From: Nitrososphaerota archaeon
GTDB taxonomy: Archaea; Thermoproteota; Nitrososphaeria; Nitrososphaerales; JACPRH01
DNA length: 64,000 bases
Assembly (NCBI GenBank): GCA_023379805.1
Contig: JAMCPI010000002.1
Location: 1-64,000 of the forward strand
Direction of reading: 5' to 3'
The notes beneath the pieces were generated by a model that saw only the letters and a program-made list of their open reading frames with translations, was not told the DNA's origin and searched no databases. Of the stretch, positions 9,364 to 17,149 are shown piece after piece. The translations under genes were made by a program, and so were the position numbers. How positions within the stretch are numbered: position 1 is the stretch's first letter; the number at the start of each line of letters is the position of its first letter.

Positions 9364-10734
9364 TTATGTTTCTGCTAGCTTGTTTGCGATTAGCATGGAT
9401 GTTCGCGCTACGTCTATTGCGTTTCGGCCTAGAATGATGACCATCGGTTCTTTTCCGAAGTCGCCTTTGTGGTATATTATGTCTGGAACTACTCCTGCTT
9501 TCTCTATCGCTTGCTGTGTTCCCCAAGTTGTTGATCCCCCTTCTTTCTGTTTTACTTCGGGCGGTTCTTGGGCTCTGTCGTAGGAGGCGATTATCATCTT
9601 CATCTCATGGCAGATTCGGATTGTTTCCTCCGAGTACCGTATGTTCATCGCGGCTCGTATTGATGGATTCGACTGCATTGCGACAAGTATTATTCTTGCA
9701 ATGTGGCTTGATGCGCCGAAGGCTGGGCAGCTAGCCGCCTTTACGCCCCTCTCAACCTTTGATATTCGTCCTGGGATAGCTGCAACATCCAGAGGATCTT
9801 CAGCTAAGGTGAGCGCCATCCCTATGTTGCTGCTTGTCTCCGGGATCAAGGTGGCTACCTCCGGGTGCTCTTCAAGCATCCAAGCCGCCTCACGAACCTC
9901 TCTTAACACCCGGTAACGTTCTCCTTCACGGTACAGTTCTGCTAAGCTGTTCACAGGCCCGTAGCCTTTGCCTATTGAGTAGGAGAACTTGACCGCTTCT
10001 GAGACAAGCTTCTTTGCTCTTCCAACCGCTTCGACGACTGATCTGCCTTTGGCCATTTCGGCGGCAATTGCTGATGCGAAGACGCAGCCGGTGCCGTGAG
10101 TGTTCGCCGTATCAATTCTCTCCGACTCGAAGAGCCGTATCTCTCCCTCGTAGTAGAGAGTGTCAATCACCTTGTCCTGCATAGGACGGTGGCCTCCCTT
10201 CACTACAACCGCTGTGGCGCCCTGCTCTCCTAGAGTTTTAGCTGCGCTTCTAGCATCTTCAAGGCTGTGAATATCAACTCCGCTTAGCTTAGCGGCCTCC
10301 ACTGCGTTAGGCGTCAGAACTGTCGCTAAAGGTATAAGCTTCTTTTTCAGAACCTCTATCGCGTCCTCTCGTAGCAGCTCAGCGCCGCTCTTCGAGATCA
10401 TCACCGGGTCGACTATGATTGGAACTTTGAGGTCTTTGATTTCTTCTGTCACAGTTTTGATCACATCTGCTGTGTGAAGCATCCCGGTTTTGACGACGTC
10501 CACACCAATGTCCTCTACGACTGCTCGTATCTGGGCTCGGATTACTTTGGGCTCAATATCCTGCACCGCGGTTACAGCCTCTGTGTTCTGGGCGGTGATG
10601 GCTGTTAAAGCGGACATACCGTAGACACCTAGGGCTGCGAAGGTTTTGAGATCCGCCTGTATCCCGGCTCCGCCGCCTGAGTCTGAGCCTGCTATTGTGA
10701 GTGCACGCGGTGGTTTCCTGCTCTCCATCATCAT
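9364..10734 (-). CDS. thiD: bifunctional HMP kinase/HMP-phosphate kinase - thiamine-phosphate synthase (ThiD-ThiN fusion)
   Basis: The N-terminal domain (about 1-265) is a ribokinase-fold ThiD with [30 protein letters not shown] and the anion-hole motif [11 protein letters not shown]. The C-terminal domain (about 285-456) is ThiN ([35 protein letters not shown]). ThiD phosphorylates hydroxymethylpyrimidine twice, and ThiN joins HMP-PP with thiazole phosphate to give thiamine phosphate. The fusion is a common archaeal replacement for bacterial ThiE. I chose the ATG at 10734, which lies 1 nt after the permease stop. A higher ATG at 10764 would overlap the permease gene and adds residues outside the fold. 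It is the last gene of the thiW operon. Confidence 0.92.
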   Translation of the reverse strand: MMMESRKPPRALTIAGSDSGGGAGIQADLKTFAALGVYGMSALTAITAQNTEAVTAVQDIEPKVIRAQIRAVVEDIGVDVVKTGMLHTADVIKTVTEEIKDLKVPIIVDPVMISKSGAELLREDAIEVLKKKLIPLATVLTPNAVEAAKLSGVDIHSLEDARSAAKTLGEQGATAVVVKGGHRPMQDKVIDTLYYEGEIRLFESERIDTANTHGTGCVFASAIAAEMAKGRSVVEAVGRAKKLVSEAVKFSYSIGKGYGPVNSLAELYREGERYRVLREVREAAWMLEEHPEVATLIPETSSNIGMALTLAEDPLDVAAIPGRISKVERGVKAASCPAFGASSHIARIILVAMQSNPSIRAAMNIRYSEETIRICHEMKMIIASYDRAQEPPEVKQKEGGSTTWGTQQAIEKAGVVPDIIYHKGDFGKEPMVIILGRNAIDVARTSMLIANKLAET

Positions 10735-10735
10735 T

Positions 10736-12121
10736 CTACTCTGGATTACTTTGGGATGTTGCAATTAAATTGTTCTCTCTGGGATGTATTTTGCTGAGGA
10801 GCCAGTAGATTACAGCCGACGCGAGCAGGGTGGGTAGTGACGCACCTAGATCCGGTGCGTATGTGACGATTAGGTTGTATATTGCTGCGCCGCTTATCCA
10901 CGCTGCGATTGCTCGTAGATTGATCTCACGCCAGTACCGGTAGGCTCCGCCGTGCACATAGATGGCCTGCACGTTGTATCTTCTCCGGTTGATTACAAAG
11001 TAGTCGATCAGCAGGATGCCGAAGATCGGGATGAATATGGCGCCGATCCAGAGGAGGAACCCTTCGTACTGCATTATCGGGATCAACATAGCGAGCACCA
11101 TACTCAGGATGCCTACGCCGATTACGAGGAGCCGCTGCTTAGCCTGTGGGAAGAGATTCTGTATCGAGACGGCCGCTGAGTAGAGATCCGCGAAGCCGTT
11201 ATCCGCTTCGTAGGTTAGGATGAAGAGAAGAGTAATGGCTCCGAACTGCACCAACAGAATCGCGGCCACTATATCTGCTGTGCTGGTGAGAAGCACTAGA
11301 AGCGCGCCTACACTATAGCCTATAACGTTCGCAATCACGTACCCGATGTAGGTGCCCCAGAACCCAGCGCTTGAGCTCTTCGCGAACCGGCTGTAGTCAG
11401 AGACGAGCGGCATCCAAGAGACCGGCATAGCGATTACAATATCCATAGCTAAGAGCAGTGGAAGCCCACCTTTACCCGGCGACGCTAAGACTCCGTGGAT
11501 CTGGCCTGAGGTGGCTAAGACATAGGTAATCCAGATTACTGAGCCGTATAGCACCCAGATTTCGAACTTCTCAAGCCACTGCTTCACGAACGTCAAAGGT
11601 CCTTCAATACCTGTCAAGACCAAAATTGCTGAGAAGAAGATAACCCAGACATAGAAGACTGAGTACCCTAGGAGCTTGATAGAAACTTGATCCGCCGCCA
11701 AGGCCATTACTACAATCTCGAAGGTTGTCCAACCTATGAGTTGAAACACGTTCAGCAGGCTTGGGAGAAACGAGCCCCGTATCCCGAAGGCTGGCCGCAG
11801 CATCACCATGGTAGGAACCGCGTTGTCGCTGCCAATAATGCCTGCAAGCGCTAAAGGCAGACTCCCGATCAGACTTCCAGCAACAATAATCATCAGAGCG
11901 GTGTAAACGTCAAGCTGAGGCACAAGAAGTGAACCGGCCCAGAATACGAGCAACCCGTTCCCGAGACTGCTCCAGAGAACGAAGTAGTCGAGTTTTCCAA
12001 GGTACCGGTGATTCTTCGGAACTGGCTCAATACCCCATTCCGGAGGTGTATGTATCGTTCCTTCCCTATGCTCAGCCAAGCCAAACAACCTCCACAACCA
12101 TTGTAAACATACCGTTTTCAC
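10736..12121 (-). CDS. NCS1-family permease, probable HMP (thiamine precursor) transporter
   Basis: A 461-residue polytopic protein with about 12 hydrophobic segments. It has the NCS1 signatures near the N-terminus ([40 protein letters not shown]) and the cytosine-permease-like [15 protein letters not shown]. Members carry purines, cytosine, hydantoin or thiamine precursors. Its start overlaps the stop of the P-loop gene by 4 nt (ATGA), and its stop is 1 nt from thiDN. The operon context (thiW, thiDN, divergent thiR) points to hydroxymethylpyrimidine as substrate, as in CytX-type carriers. The substrate assignment is contextual, not visible in the residues. Confidence 0.88.
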   Translation of the reverse strand: MKTVCLQWLWRLFGLAEHREGTIHTPPEWGIEPVPKNHRYLGKLDYFVLWSSLGNGLLVFWAGSLLVPQLDVYTALMIIVAGSLIGSLPLALAGIIGSDNAVPTMVMLRPAFGIRGSFLPSLLNVFQLIGWTTFEIVVMALAADQVSIKLLGYSVFYVWVIFFSAILVLTGIEGPLTFVKQWLEKFEIWVLYGSVIWITYVLATSGQIHGVLASPGKGGLPLLLAMDIVIAMPVSWMPLVSDYSRFAKSSSAGFWGTYIGYVIANVIGYSVGALLVLLTSTADIVAAILLVQFGAITLLFILTYEADNGFADLYSAAVSIQNLFPQAKQRLLVIGVGILSMVLAMLIPIMQYEGFLLWIGAIFIPIFGILLIDYFVINRRRYNVQAIYVHGGAYRYWREINLRAIAAWISGAAIYNLIVTYAPDLGASLPTLLASAVIYWLLSKIHPRENNLIATSQSNPE

Positions 12122-12723
12122 CCTCTTTTCAACGGAAGACGGATCACTTGGTCAACCGCCTTCTCCTCAACAACTTCTAGAGCCTGCTCTTCCCTCTCAG
12201 AAAGCCCAGACCCTTGATCATCATGTAATCGCTCTCCCCTGTATGCGTTAGCGACCACTGTCTCAGATCTTTCGAAGAGATCAACAATTCTCTGAGGCTC
12301 ACCTGCCTGAAGATAAAGCGTCAAATCATTAACAAACAGAACCGGGTTTACCTTCTCGATCAATTCATCTAAAAACCTGTCAATCAAGCTTGCATTTTCC
12401 TCTGCCAATCTGAGCACCTCCTCGCTGCTTCTGCCCTCAAGCCTCGGAGCGTGAATAACAGATGGCCTCACATATCTGACTGATACGATGCTTCTGCTAA
12501 ACTCTTTGAGGCTTCTACCGAGCTTCGCGGAGCCGAGGTTGAGTGCAGGCGCAAGATCGAGAACCGTTATCATGCGTCCAAATCCGAGTGAAACAGCTTC
12601 ATCCAAGATCTTTGCTGTTAACGCAGTCTTCCCTGTACATACATCTCCTACGATCAAGGTTTTCACGCCTCGGAGATTGTTAAAACTGAAGTCTTTGGAT
12701 GATGCCTCTCCTTCTAAGTGCAA
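12118..12723 (-). CDS. P-loop NTPase in the thiamine operon, uncharacterised
   Basis: This 201-residue protein has a Walker A GDVCTGKT (26-33) and a hydrophobic strand ending in ND (PVLFVNDLTLYL, about 128-139) in the Walker B place. There is no LSGGQ signature or Q-loop, so it is not an EcfA-type ABC ATPase. The P-loop neighbourhood (LRGVKTLIVGD) looks like the KaiC/GTPase-like class of metabolic NTPases. It overlaps thiW by 44 bp if the ATG at 12723 is used; a GTG at 12666 just before the P-loop would avoid the overlap. It is coupled to the permease by an ATGA overlap. The function is unknown, but tight coupling to two thiamine transporters suggests it serves uptake or precursor handling. 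Confidence 0.75.
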   Translation of the reverse strand: MHLEGEASSKDFSFNNLRGVKTLIVGDVCTGKTALTAKILDEAVSLGFGRMITVLDLAPALNLGSAKLGRSLKEFSRSIVSVRYVRPSVIHAPRLEGRSSEEVLRLAEENASLIDRFLDELIEKVNPVLFVNDLTLYLQAGEPQRIVDLFERSETVVANAYRGERLHDDQGSGLSEREEQALEVVEEKAVDQVIRLPLKRG

Positions 12724-13201
12724 GAACTATCACGAATCCCATAATTGCGCCGGGTATGCTGCTGAACCAGAATAGAGCGAGGAAGATTTGCCACTGCGCC
12801 GTTAGGCCTAGGAAGGGTGGTGAGGCCGGGATGTGAAGCAGAGGCTGCACTATCAGTGCGCTCAACAGTGCGCCCATGCCGGTTCCTATCGGCTCGGTTA
12901 GTGCGACGAAGTCTTTTTTGATAATGTAGTGGTAAGTTACTCCAACTACAAGCGCCCCGGGTATTCCGCCGGTGAAGGCGAATATTGTTCCCACTCCGAA
13001 TGAAAATCTGAGTACGCCTATGGAGAACGCGATGAGTATCGCATACCATGGACCAAGTATGATTCCGGCGATACCGTTTATCATGTGTTGGTATGGAAGA
13101 ACCTTGGTCGGTCCTGCTGGTATTGAGCCTGGGTAGAATGAGAGGGCGACTCCGAGAGCGATGAGAAAAGCTGACAGCGCGATCTTCGCGGAGTGAGCCA
13201 T
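12680..13201 (-). CDS. thiW: ThiW family thiamine-precursor transporter (ECF S-component type)
   Basis: This 173-residue membrane protein has five to six helices and the ThiW signatures SFYPGSIPAGPTKVLPYQHMINGIAGIILGPWYA and FSFGVGTIFAFTGGIPGALVVG. ThiW proteins resemble substrate-binding S-components of energy-coupling-factor transporters and are linked to uptake of the thiazole moiety or thiamine. No EcfA or EcfT gene is in the window; the gene following it encodes a non-ABC P-loop protein. It heads the four-gene minus-strand thiamine operon and starts 67 bp from the divergent thiR. Confidence 0.9.
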   Translation of the reverse strand: MAHSAKIALSAFLIALGVALSFYPGSIPAGPTKVLPYQHMINGIAGIILGPWYAILIAFSIGVLRFSFGVGTIFAFTGGIPGALVVGVTYHYIIKKDFVALTEPIGTGMGALLSALIVQPLLHIPASPPFLGLTAQWQIFLALFWFSSIPGAIMGFVIVLALRRRGIIQRLQF

Positions 13202-13225
13202 ACTTTTTTCTCAATCACAACTGTT

Positions 13226-13252
13226 TATAAACTTGTTAATAAGTGACTTATA
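13226..13252. promoter_or_regulatory. palindromic operator between thiW and thiR (putative ThiR site)
   Basis: The 67-bp divergent spacer contains nested inverted repeats: TATAA (13226) with TTATA (13248), and inside them ACTT (13231) and AAGT (13241) around GTTAAT. The element overlaps TATA-like sequences in both directions (TTTATAAA toward thiW and GACTTATAG toward thiR), so a bound regulator would block both promoters. The adjacent gene encodes a ThiR-type regulator, which makes autoregulation and operon control by thiamine phosphate likely. The site is seen directly; its binding is inferred. Confidence 0.5.
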
Positions 13253-13268
13253 GAATTGTGTACGGGCT

Positions 13269-14222
13269 ATGCACCCACCCTCAGAATTAATGACGAAACA
13301 TCTCCTCCCAGCGCTTCGAGGTCTCGTAACCCACAACCTGGATCGAAAGGGATACAGCCAGAGCCGAATAGCCGGCCTTTTAGGCATAACTCAAGCCGCC
13401 GTAAGCCTCTACCTTACAAAGAAACCCGGTGTCTATTTTGAGAAGACAAGAGAGCTTGGAGTTCCAGACGCTGATACTGAACGATATGTTGAGATGCTGT
13501 CGGAGGATGTGGTTCGAGGTCGCGTTGAGGCAATATACACTTTATCGTCACTGTGGCGTAACCTCTTAGCTGCAGGAGCGCTATGCGCCGTTCATCGACG
13601 GGAATCATCTATTCTTGAAGAATGCGATGTCTGTATGCGGCTCTACGGGCCGGTTCAGAAGGATGTGGAGAAGACGGAGGTTCTCCGCGAAGTTGAGAGA
13701 GCCGCTAAGATAGTTGAGAACTCACCTTTCTTCCCCAAGGTAATGCCTGAAGTCTCAGTAAACATTGTCATGGCGGCGCCTGAAGCAAGGACAGAGACGG
13801 ACGTGGCCGCGCTTCCCGGAAGAATGGTGAAGATCCACGGGCGAGCTGGTCATATGTTGCCGGCTGAGTTCGGCATCTCACGACATATGGCGCGTATGCT
13901 CCTCACAGCGATGCACAGCAACTCCGAGATACAGGCCGCTCTCAACATACGACATGATCATAAGATGGATAATGTGCTGCAGGATCTGCGGCTAAACGTC
14001 GTCAGGATAGTCCGCGAAGATCATCAAGCCAGCCTCGAAGGAGATATTGTTGTCTCGGCCTTCAAAGCAAAGCTAAACACTTCCAGTGCAGAGCCCGCTC
14101 AGATTATTGTGGACGAAGGCGGCGAAGGGCTGGAGCCGAACACCTACATCTTCGGGAGAGACGCGACTGAAGCTGCTCAATTAGCTCTTGAGATTGCCAA
14201 GCGCTACGCGGCAGAGAAATAA
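13269..14222 (+). CDS. thiR: ThiR-type transcriptional regulator (HTH - ThiN domain fusion)
   Basis: This 317-residue protein has an N-terminal XRE-like helix-turn-helix (YSQSRIAGLLGITQAAVSLYL, about 29-49). A cysteine-containing linker follows (CAVHRRESSILEECDVC), then a C-terminal ThiN-like domain from about residue 150 (FPKVMPEVSVNIVMAAP, PGRMVKI, EFGISRHMARMLLTAMHSNSEI). In the archaeal ThiR family the ThiN domain senses thiamine phosphate and the HTH controls thiamine genes. It is transcribed divergently from thiW-permease-thiDN across a palindrome, as expected for the local regulator. The ATG at 13269 or one at 13290 could serve as start. Confidence 0.9.
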   Translation: MHPPSELMTKHLLPALRGLVTHNLDRKGYSQSRIAGLLGITQAAVSLYLTKKPGVYFEKTRELGVPDADTERYVEMLSEDVVRGRVEAIYTLSSLWRNLLAAGALCAVHRRESSILEECDVCMRLYGPVQKDVEKTEVLREVERAAKIVENSPFFPKVMPEVSVNIVMAAPEARTETDVAALPGRMVKIHGRAGHMLPAEFGISRHMARMLLTAMHSNSEIQAALNIRHDHKMDNVLQDLRLNVVRIVREDHQASLEGDIVVSAFKAKLNTSSAEPAQIIVDEGGEGLEPNTYIFGRDATEAAQLALEIAKRYAAEK

Positions 14223-14233
14223 ACAGGCAAAAA

Positions 14234-14266
14234 GGCGGTGTTGCCTTAACTTAAGGTAACACCGCC
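14234..14266. repeat. long near-perfect inverted repeat downstream of thiR
   Basis: GGCGGTGTT-G-CCTTAA is followed by a mirrored TTAAGG-T-AACACCGCC, giving about 15 paired bases with a single mismatch and a very short loop. It begins 12 nt after the thiR stop. It lacks a following T-run, so it is not a typical terminator by sequence, but it could block transcription or protect the mRNA 3' end. It also marks the upstream edge of a decayed gene. Confidence 0.6.
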
Positions 14267-14526
14267 CATTAACTGAGATAAGAGCTATTGAGGAAGTTAT
14301 TGGTCGCTTCGACATCGTAGTCACAATTAAAGCGCGCGAAGTCGATGACTTGCACAACATCGTGACCCAGAAGATAGGTGGCATCGACGGAGTAAACCGG
14401 AGTGAGACCTTCATCGAACTGAAAGCTCAGCAGAAAGCATTCACGGCCAAAACTCCAGCTAGATACCGGTCACGTACGCAGGATACGCATCCAAGTGCGA
14501 ATAGCGTAATTAGATGCTGCTGCTGA
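14260..14526 (+). pseudogene. Lrp/AsnC ligand-binding (RAM) domain remnant without a start
   Basis: The frame from 14260 reads ...EIRAIEEVIGRFDIVVTIKA and then REVDDLHNIVTQKIGGIDGV and NRSETFIEL. This is the second half of the stand-alone AsnC/RAM domain (pattern yG.yDivv.ik..d.ddL...v..ki..i.gV..t.T). The normal first half, with its initial beta strand and helix, is missing. There is no ATG, GTG or TTG between the upstream stop at 14257 and the conserved part, and the C-terminus extends into an odd tail (TAKTPARYRSRTQDTHPSA). I read it as a 5'-truncated remnant. The break coincides with the inverted repeat at 14234-14266. A non-canonical start is the alternative. Confidence 0.6.
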
Positions 14527-14560
14527 TTAACCGTTCCTATCTATTGAGTTATCGGGTTTA

Positions 14561-14755
14561 TTAGATTACGCCGAAAAGTGCATGCAGCACATATGACGGT
14601 ATTCCTGAGAGCCGGAAGCGGCGGAGCTCCTCGGCGCGCGAATTCATGAACTGAATCTCCTTGAGCACATCTTCCAGATTTGATGCCTGATTTTGCTGCA
14701 GGCGCTTCTGCAGCAGATCCAGAGCATCTCTGAACCCGTCTTTATACGGTGTCAT
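14561..14755 (-). CDS. hypothetical small helical protein
   Basis: From an ATG at 14755 the protein has 64 residues (MTPYKDGFRDALDLLQKRLQ..., ending VLHALFGVI). It is dominated by amphipathic helix with a charged middle (EDVLKEIQFMNSRAEELRRFR), suggesting a coiled-coil or small adaptor. A TATA-like CTATTTATC lies about 30 nt upstream. A longer frame from 14818 would translate through the promoter palindrome and is unlikely. I do not recognise the family. Confidence 0.5.
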   Translation of the reverse strand: MTPYKDGFRDALDLLQKRLQQNQASNLEDVLKEIQFMNSRAEELRRFRLSGIPSYVLHALFGVI

Positions 14756-14788
14756 AAGCTGCTTGTATGATTGAAAAAGATAAATAGA

Positions 14789-14808
14789 ATAGTTTGTCCA
14801 TAATGGGA
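14789..14808. promoter_or_regulatory. perfect palindrome TTTGTCC-N6-GGACAAA upstream of a small gene
   Basis: A 7-bp inverted repeat TTTGTCC / GGACAAA with a 6-nt spacer lies immediately upstream of the TATA-like element for the 64-residue protein gene on the minus strand. The symmetry and position are typical of a dimeric repressor or activator site. No regulator of this site can be named. Confidence 0.45.
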
Positions 14809-14928
14809 CAAACACCATAATTTTTCCCTAATTATCAGCATTTCAATCTAGGCTGAGAATCGTTCAGTAAACAAATGGGTGAGAACCGGTCCGCATGTCT
14901 CAAGTCGCTGGCTCTGTCTAAAAGCGCC

Positions 14929-14947
14929 TCCGTAGGCCAGCTACGGA
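14929..14947. repeat. hairpin TCCGTAG-GCCAG-CTACGGA
   Basis: A perfect 7-bp stem with a 5-nt loop sits in the gene-free spacer between two divergently transcribed small genes. It may be part of a 5' leader or a small RNA, since nearby sequence (CTGAGAATCGTTCAG at about 14852) can also pair. It is not followed by a T-run. Only the pairing is seen. Confidence 0.35.
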
Positions 14948-15017
14948 TAAAAGCTTACCAAGTACTCCATAAATAGCAACAAAATAACATAAATTGGCCC
15001 ATGATGGTTTAGAAACC

Positions 15018-15170
15018 ATGGTTATGCGTTGTAACGACAAAGGAGTGATAGTTTGTCTTGAATGTCGTAATGGTTTGCTGGTTGCCACGGATGCTTCAAG
15101 TCCAAGTCCGATGACGATCAAGAATGAGTTGGTGTGTGGGACATGTCATCGAAGATACGACTGGATATAG
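15018..15170 (+). CDS. zinc-ribbon microprotein
   Basis: A 50-residue protein with two zinc knuckles, C-x2-C in IVCLECRNG and C-x2-C in LVCGTCHRRYDW, the layout of a single zinc ribbon. ATG at 15018 or 15024 can serve as start, and a TATA-like CCATAAATAG lies about 35 nt upstream. A 16-nt hairpin (ATGGTTT/AAACCAT) ends exactly at the first start codon and may limit initiation. Such small ribbons are frequent in Nitrososphaeria and are usually nucleic-acid- or protein-binding; the role is unknown. Confidence 0.65.
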   Translation: MVMRCNDKGVIVCLECRNGLLVATDASSPSPMTIKNELVCGTCHRRYDWI

Positions 15171-15294
15171 TTGGTATCAACTTTGTTGAACCACTAGAAC
15201 TCGCCCAAAACATGCATTCGTTGTCTCTGATTGTGAATGGTGACGGTGCAGCTTCCTTGGTCTCGCTGTCATCGAGGTTACATGGCTTATCTGG

Positions 15295-15594
15295 GTGAAC
15301 CCATCCTTGAATGACATTCTAATGTGGCAGTTCACGAGTTTTGCAAAACGCAGTGATTTCGCCGAGATTGTGCAGCAGAGCCTGAGTGATATATTGGCGG
15401 AATCGTCTGCCCGTACAATTCTCTACTATCCCTGCGGGGCAACTGTTATCCAGTATCCTGAATTATTTGTTCAAAGGCTCAGACACATATTCGACATAAG
15501 TGCTGATGTAATAGTTAGGCGTATCATCAATAACCCTAGGAAAAAGAAGGCGGCCCAATTGTATAGTTCAGCCAGATACCGCGGCCCTAACTGA
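15295..15594 (+). CDS. NitrOD5-like domain protein
   Basis: This 99-residue protein (GTG start) matches the pattern of the Nitrosopumilus output domain NitrOD5: VQQSLSDILAESSARTILYYP followed by YPELFVQRLRHIFDISADVIVRRII. In the family a helix with LG..aa..llyhl precedes a helix DP..F...L..iFg.ga..il..I. The domain is known mainly from Thaumarchaeota and is thought to be an output module of signalling proteins. It is followed 14 bp later by a V4R-like sensor gene on the same strand, so the two probably work together. Confidence 0.65.
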   Translation: MNPSLNDILMWQFTSFAKRSDFAEIVQQSLSDILAESSARTILYYPCGATVIQYPELFVQRLRHIFDISADVIVRRIINNPRKKKAAQLYSSARYRGPN

Positions 15595-15608
15595 AAAAGT
15601 GATGAGGA

Positions 15609-16076
15609 ATGTCTGATTATTTCGACGATTACGATTATGTGATGCTCAGGAAGCAGATGCTTGCCGACTTTGCGCAGTCTGTGAACGAGGTTTTAGGTCG
15701 TGAAGGAGGCACCATATTCTTTCTAGTCGGCGAAAGATCTGGGGCGAGATCAGCTTGGAGGCGCTTGGAGGAAAGTTTAGGGAGCAAAGAGGAAGCGCTT
15801 CACCGCTTGGAGCATCTTAAGCATGAGCAACGCTGGGGAGACATCGAGTTCTCCGGGCTTGACTTGAAGCGAAAGATCGGGAAGATTAGTCTCAAGAACT
15901 GTTTTGACGTCTCCTTCAAGAGCAGTATTGGTGAATGTTTCTTTATGCGAGGCTTCATCACAGGCTTCCTGTCCGAAATATTCCAAGACCGCATCGCCAC
16001 ATCCAATACTTACGACAAACCTTGCAACGGCACCTGCACACTGCTATTCTGGGTAACCGATGACAAGAACGGATAG
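15609..16076 (+). CDS. V4R-like (4-vinyl reductase/haem-NO-type) sensor domain protein
   Basis: A 155-residue protein whose second half reads LKNCFDVSFKSSIGECFFMRG followed by FITGFLSEIFQDRI and CNGTCTLLFWV. This resembles the V4R small-molecule-binding fold, where a Cys/Phe strand, a conserved (R)GfltGfle.ifG helix and a final C..g...C.f.v strand are typical. The first half (VLGREGGTIFFLVGERSGARSAWRRL) also fits the start of that fold. It has no attached effector domain, but the NitrOD5 gene lies directly upstream. I am fairly sure of the fold class; the ligand is unknown. Confidence 0.6.
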   Translation: MSDYFDDYDYVMLRKQMLADFAQSVNEVLGREGGTIFFLVGERSGARSAWRRLEESLGSKEEALHRLEHLKHEQRWGDIEFSGLDLKRKIGKISLKNCFDVSFKSSIGECFFMRGFITGFLSEIFQDRIATSNTYDKPCNGTCTLLFWVTDDKNG

Positions 16077-16150
16077 TAATGTGAAACTGGCCAAAGCAAA
16101 GGACTGGATGCTTGCTTGCCTCCCAGTGTTTATGCCCGCCGGCAGCTGCT

Positions 16151-16335
16151 TCAGTCGGCTTCGAGGAGGGTTGTGAATTCGTTGTGATGCTCTTCTTCAT
16201 CCTAGAGCATTTCTTCGAAGAGAAGGCGGTAGTGGTGTCGTTCTCCGCGGCCTTGATGATTTTGTGGTACAGCTGGACGCTTATTCCTCGTTTGCAGCGT
16301 TTTGTTTGATCCTTATTCAATGCTTCTTTGTTCAA
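16151..16335 (-). pseudogene. frameshifted, interrupted ferritin-like protein remnant
   Basis: The minus strand from a TTG at 16335 reads NKEALNKDQTKRCKRGISVQ then LYHKIIKAAEND. A frame change at about 16237 is needed to continue as HYRLLFEEML, then an in-frame TAG replaces an expected Glu codon, then DEEEHHNEFTTLLEAD and a stop at 16151. EExxHH-type residues and the Lys/Glu-rich helices are those of the C-terminal half of archaeal bacterioferritin- or rubrerythrin-like diiron proteins. One frameshift plus one nonsense codon and a missing N-terminal half mark it as a decayed gene. It overlaps nothing else that is convincingly coding. Confidence 0.6.
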
Positions 16336-16469
16336 TCCGTTTTCTCGTTTCCGTGAACTGGTGCTAAATCAATAGATCGTTAGGAAAAACTATAGGTTTG
16401 TTTAGATTCTGCTAATATTAAATTTTTTATTGTGGTTTTCAGAATTAACGTTTAATAATTCGAATAGTT

Positions 16470-16724
16470 TTGTTTGCTTCCAATTTGCTGTCTGTCTCAG
16501 AGGCTGTTGATGCGGCTGTGAAAGATTTAACAGAAAATTATGGATTGCTAGCCCGCCGGGATGACGTGAAGAGCATTGTCGAAAAGGAACAGGAATTTGA
16601 GATCATGTTGATGGCTGCCAATCACGAGATGGCTGGTCGGAGATATTCCGCCAAGTGCATAGTGAACCGCATTACAGGATGCGTCAGCACTGAGGTCAGG
16701 AAAATAGGTGATTTTTCTTTCTAG
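16470..16724 (+). CDS. hypothetical protein
   Basis: An 84-residue frame with a TTG start. After a short hydrophobic lead it is soluble (SVSEAVDAAVKDLTENYGLL then ARRDDVKSIVEKEQEFEIML) and ends with a strand-like C-terminus (CIVNRITGCVSTEVRKIGDF). A TATA-like TTTAATAATTC lies about 20 nt upstream. No family is recognised. Two cysteines are too far apart for an obvious zinc site. The charged, helical composition supports coding. Confidence 0.45.
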   Translation: MFASNLLSVSEAVDAAVKDLTENYGLLARRDDVKSIVEKEQEFEIMLMAANHEMAGRRYSAKCIVNRITGCVSTEVRKIGDFSF

Positions 16725-16773
16725 CTTCCAGTAGTAGTTAAAGAAGAAAAAAAAGAGGACGGGTTGTTGGAAT

Positions 16774-16914
16774 CTACGCGCCGATTTTGAAGACCTTGGT
16801 GCCGCAGACCGGACAGGTGCCTTTGGTGGCTGGTCTTCCGTTCTTCATGGTGATTTTCTGCGGGTTCTTGATATCTCTCTTAGTTCGGCATTTGACGCAA
16901 TATGCCTGGACCAT
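16774..16914 (-). CDS. DUF5679-type zinc-ribbon protein
   Basis: A 46-residue protein with the family layout Y-C-V-K-C near the N-terminus, a basic middle (KNPQKITMKNGRPATKGTC) and P-V-C-G plus a TKVFKIG ending. The two C-x2-C pairs form a small ribbon like those of rRNA- or topoisomerase-linked proteins. DUF5679 proteins of this size are widespread and highly conserved in archaea and some bacteria. The stop is followed on the minus strand by a run of eight T residues, a plausible oligo(T) terminator. The gene is often missed because of its length. Confidence 0.85.
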   Translation of the reverse strand: MVQAYCVKCRTKRDIKNPQKITMKNGRPATKGTCPVCGTKVFKIGA

Positions 16915-17149
16915 TCAGAGCACGCCTGAGCATACGCGCTGCAGTATTTATGCCCTCGCACGAAACCAGTGCCAAAATAAAGTTCCATAAGGCCTTCGGC
17001 TAGGGTAATTAATCGTAATTTTTTCTCACTTATTTGTCGGTTCAATGCTAGAAAAGCTTCTGTATTCTAACTAACTTGCCATAATTCATTGACTCAAGAA
17101 AATAATAATTGATATTTCCCATTTCTAGAACAAGTAGGTCTCACAGTTT

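Noticed and set aside
12714-13214. 166-residue frame overlapping thiW
   Set aside because: It is a shadow of thiW in another frame with an Arg/His/Ser-rich sequence; ThiW signatures are clear in the other frame.
16112-16309. 65-residue plus-strand frame
   Set aside because: It is the antisense of the ferritin-like remnant, whose conserved residues explain the base pattern better.
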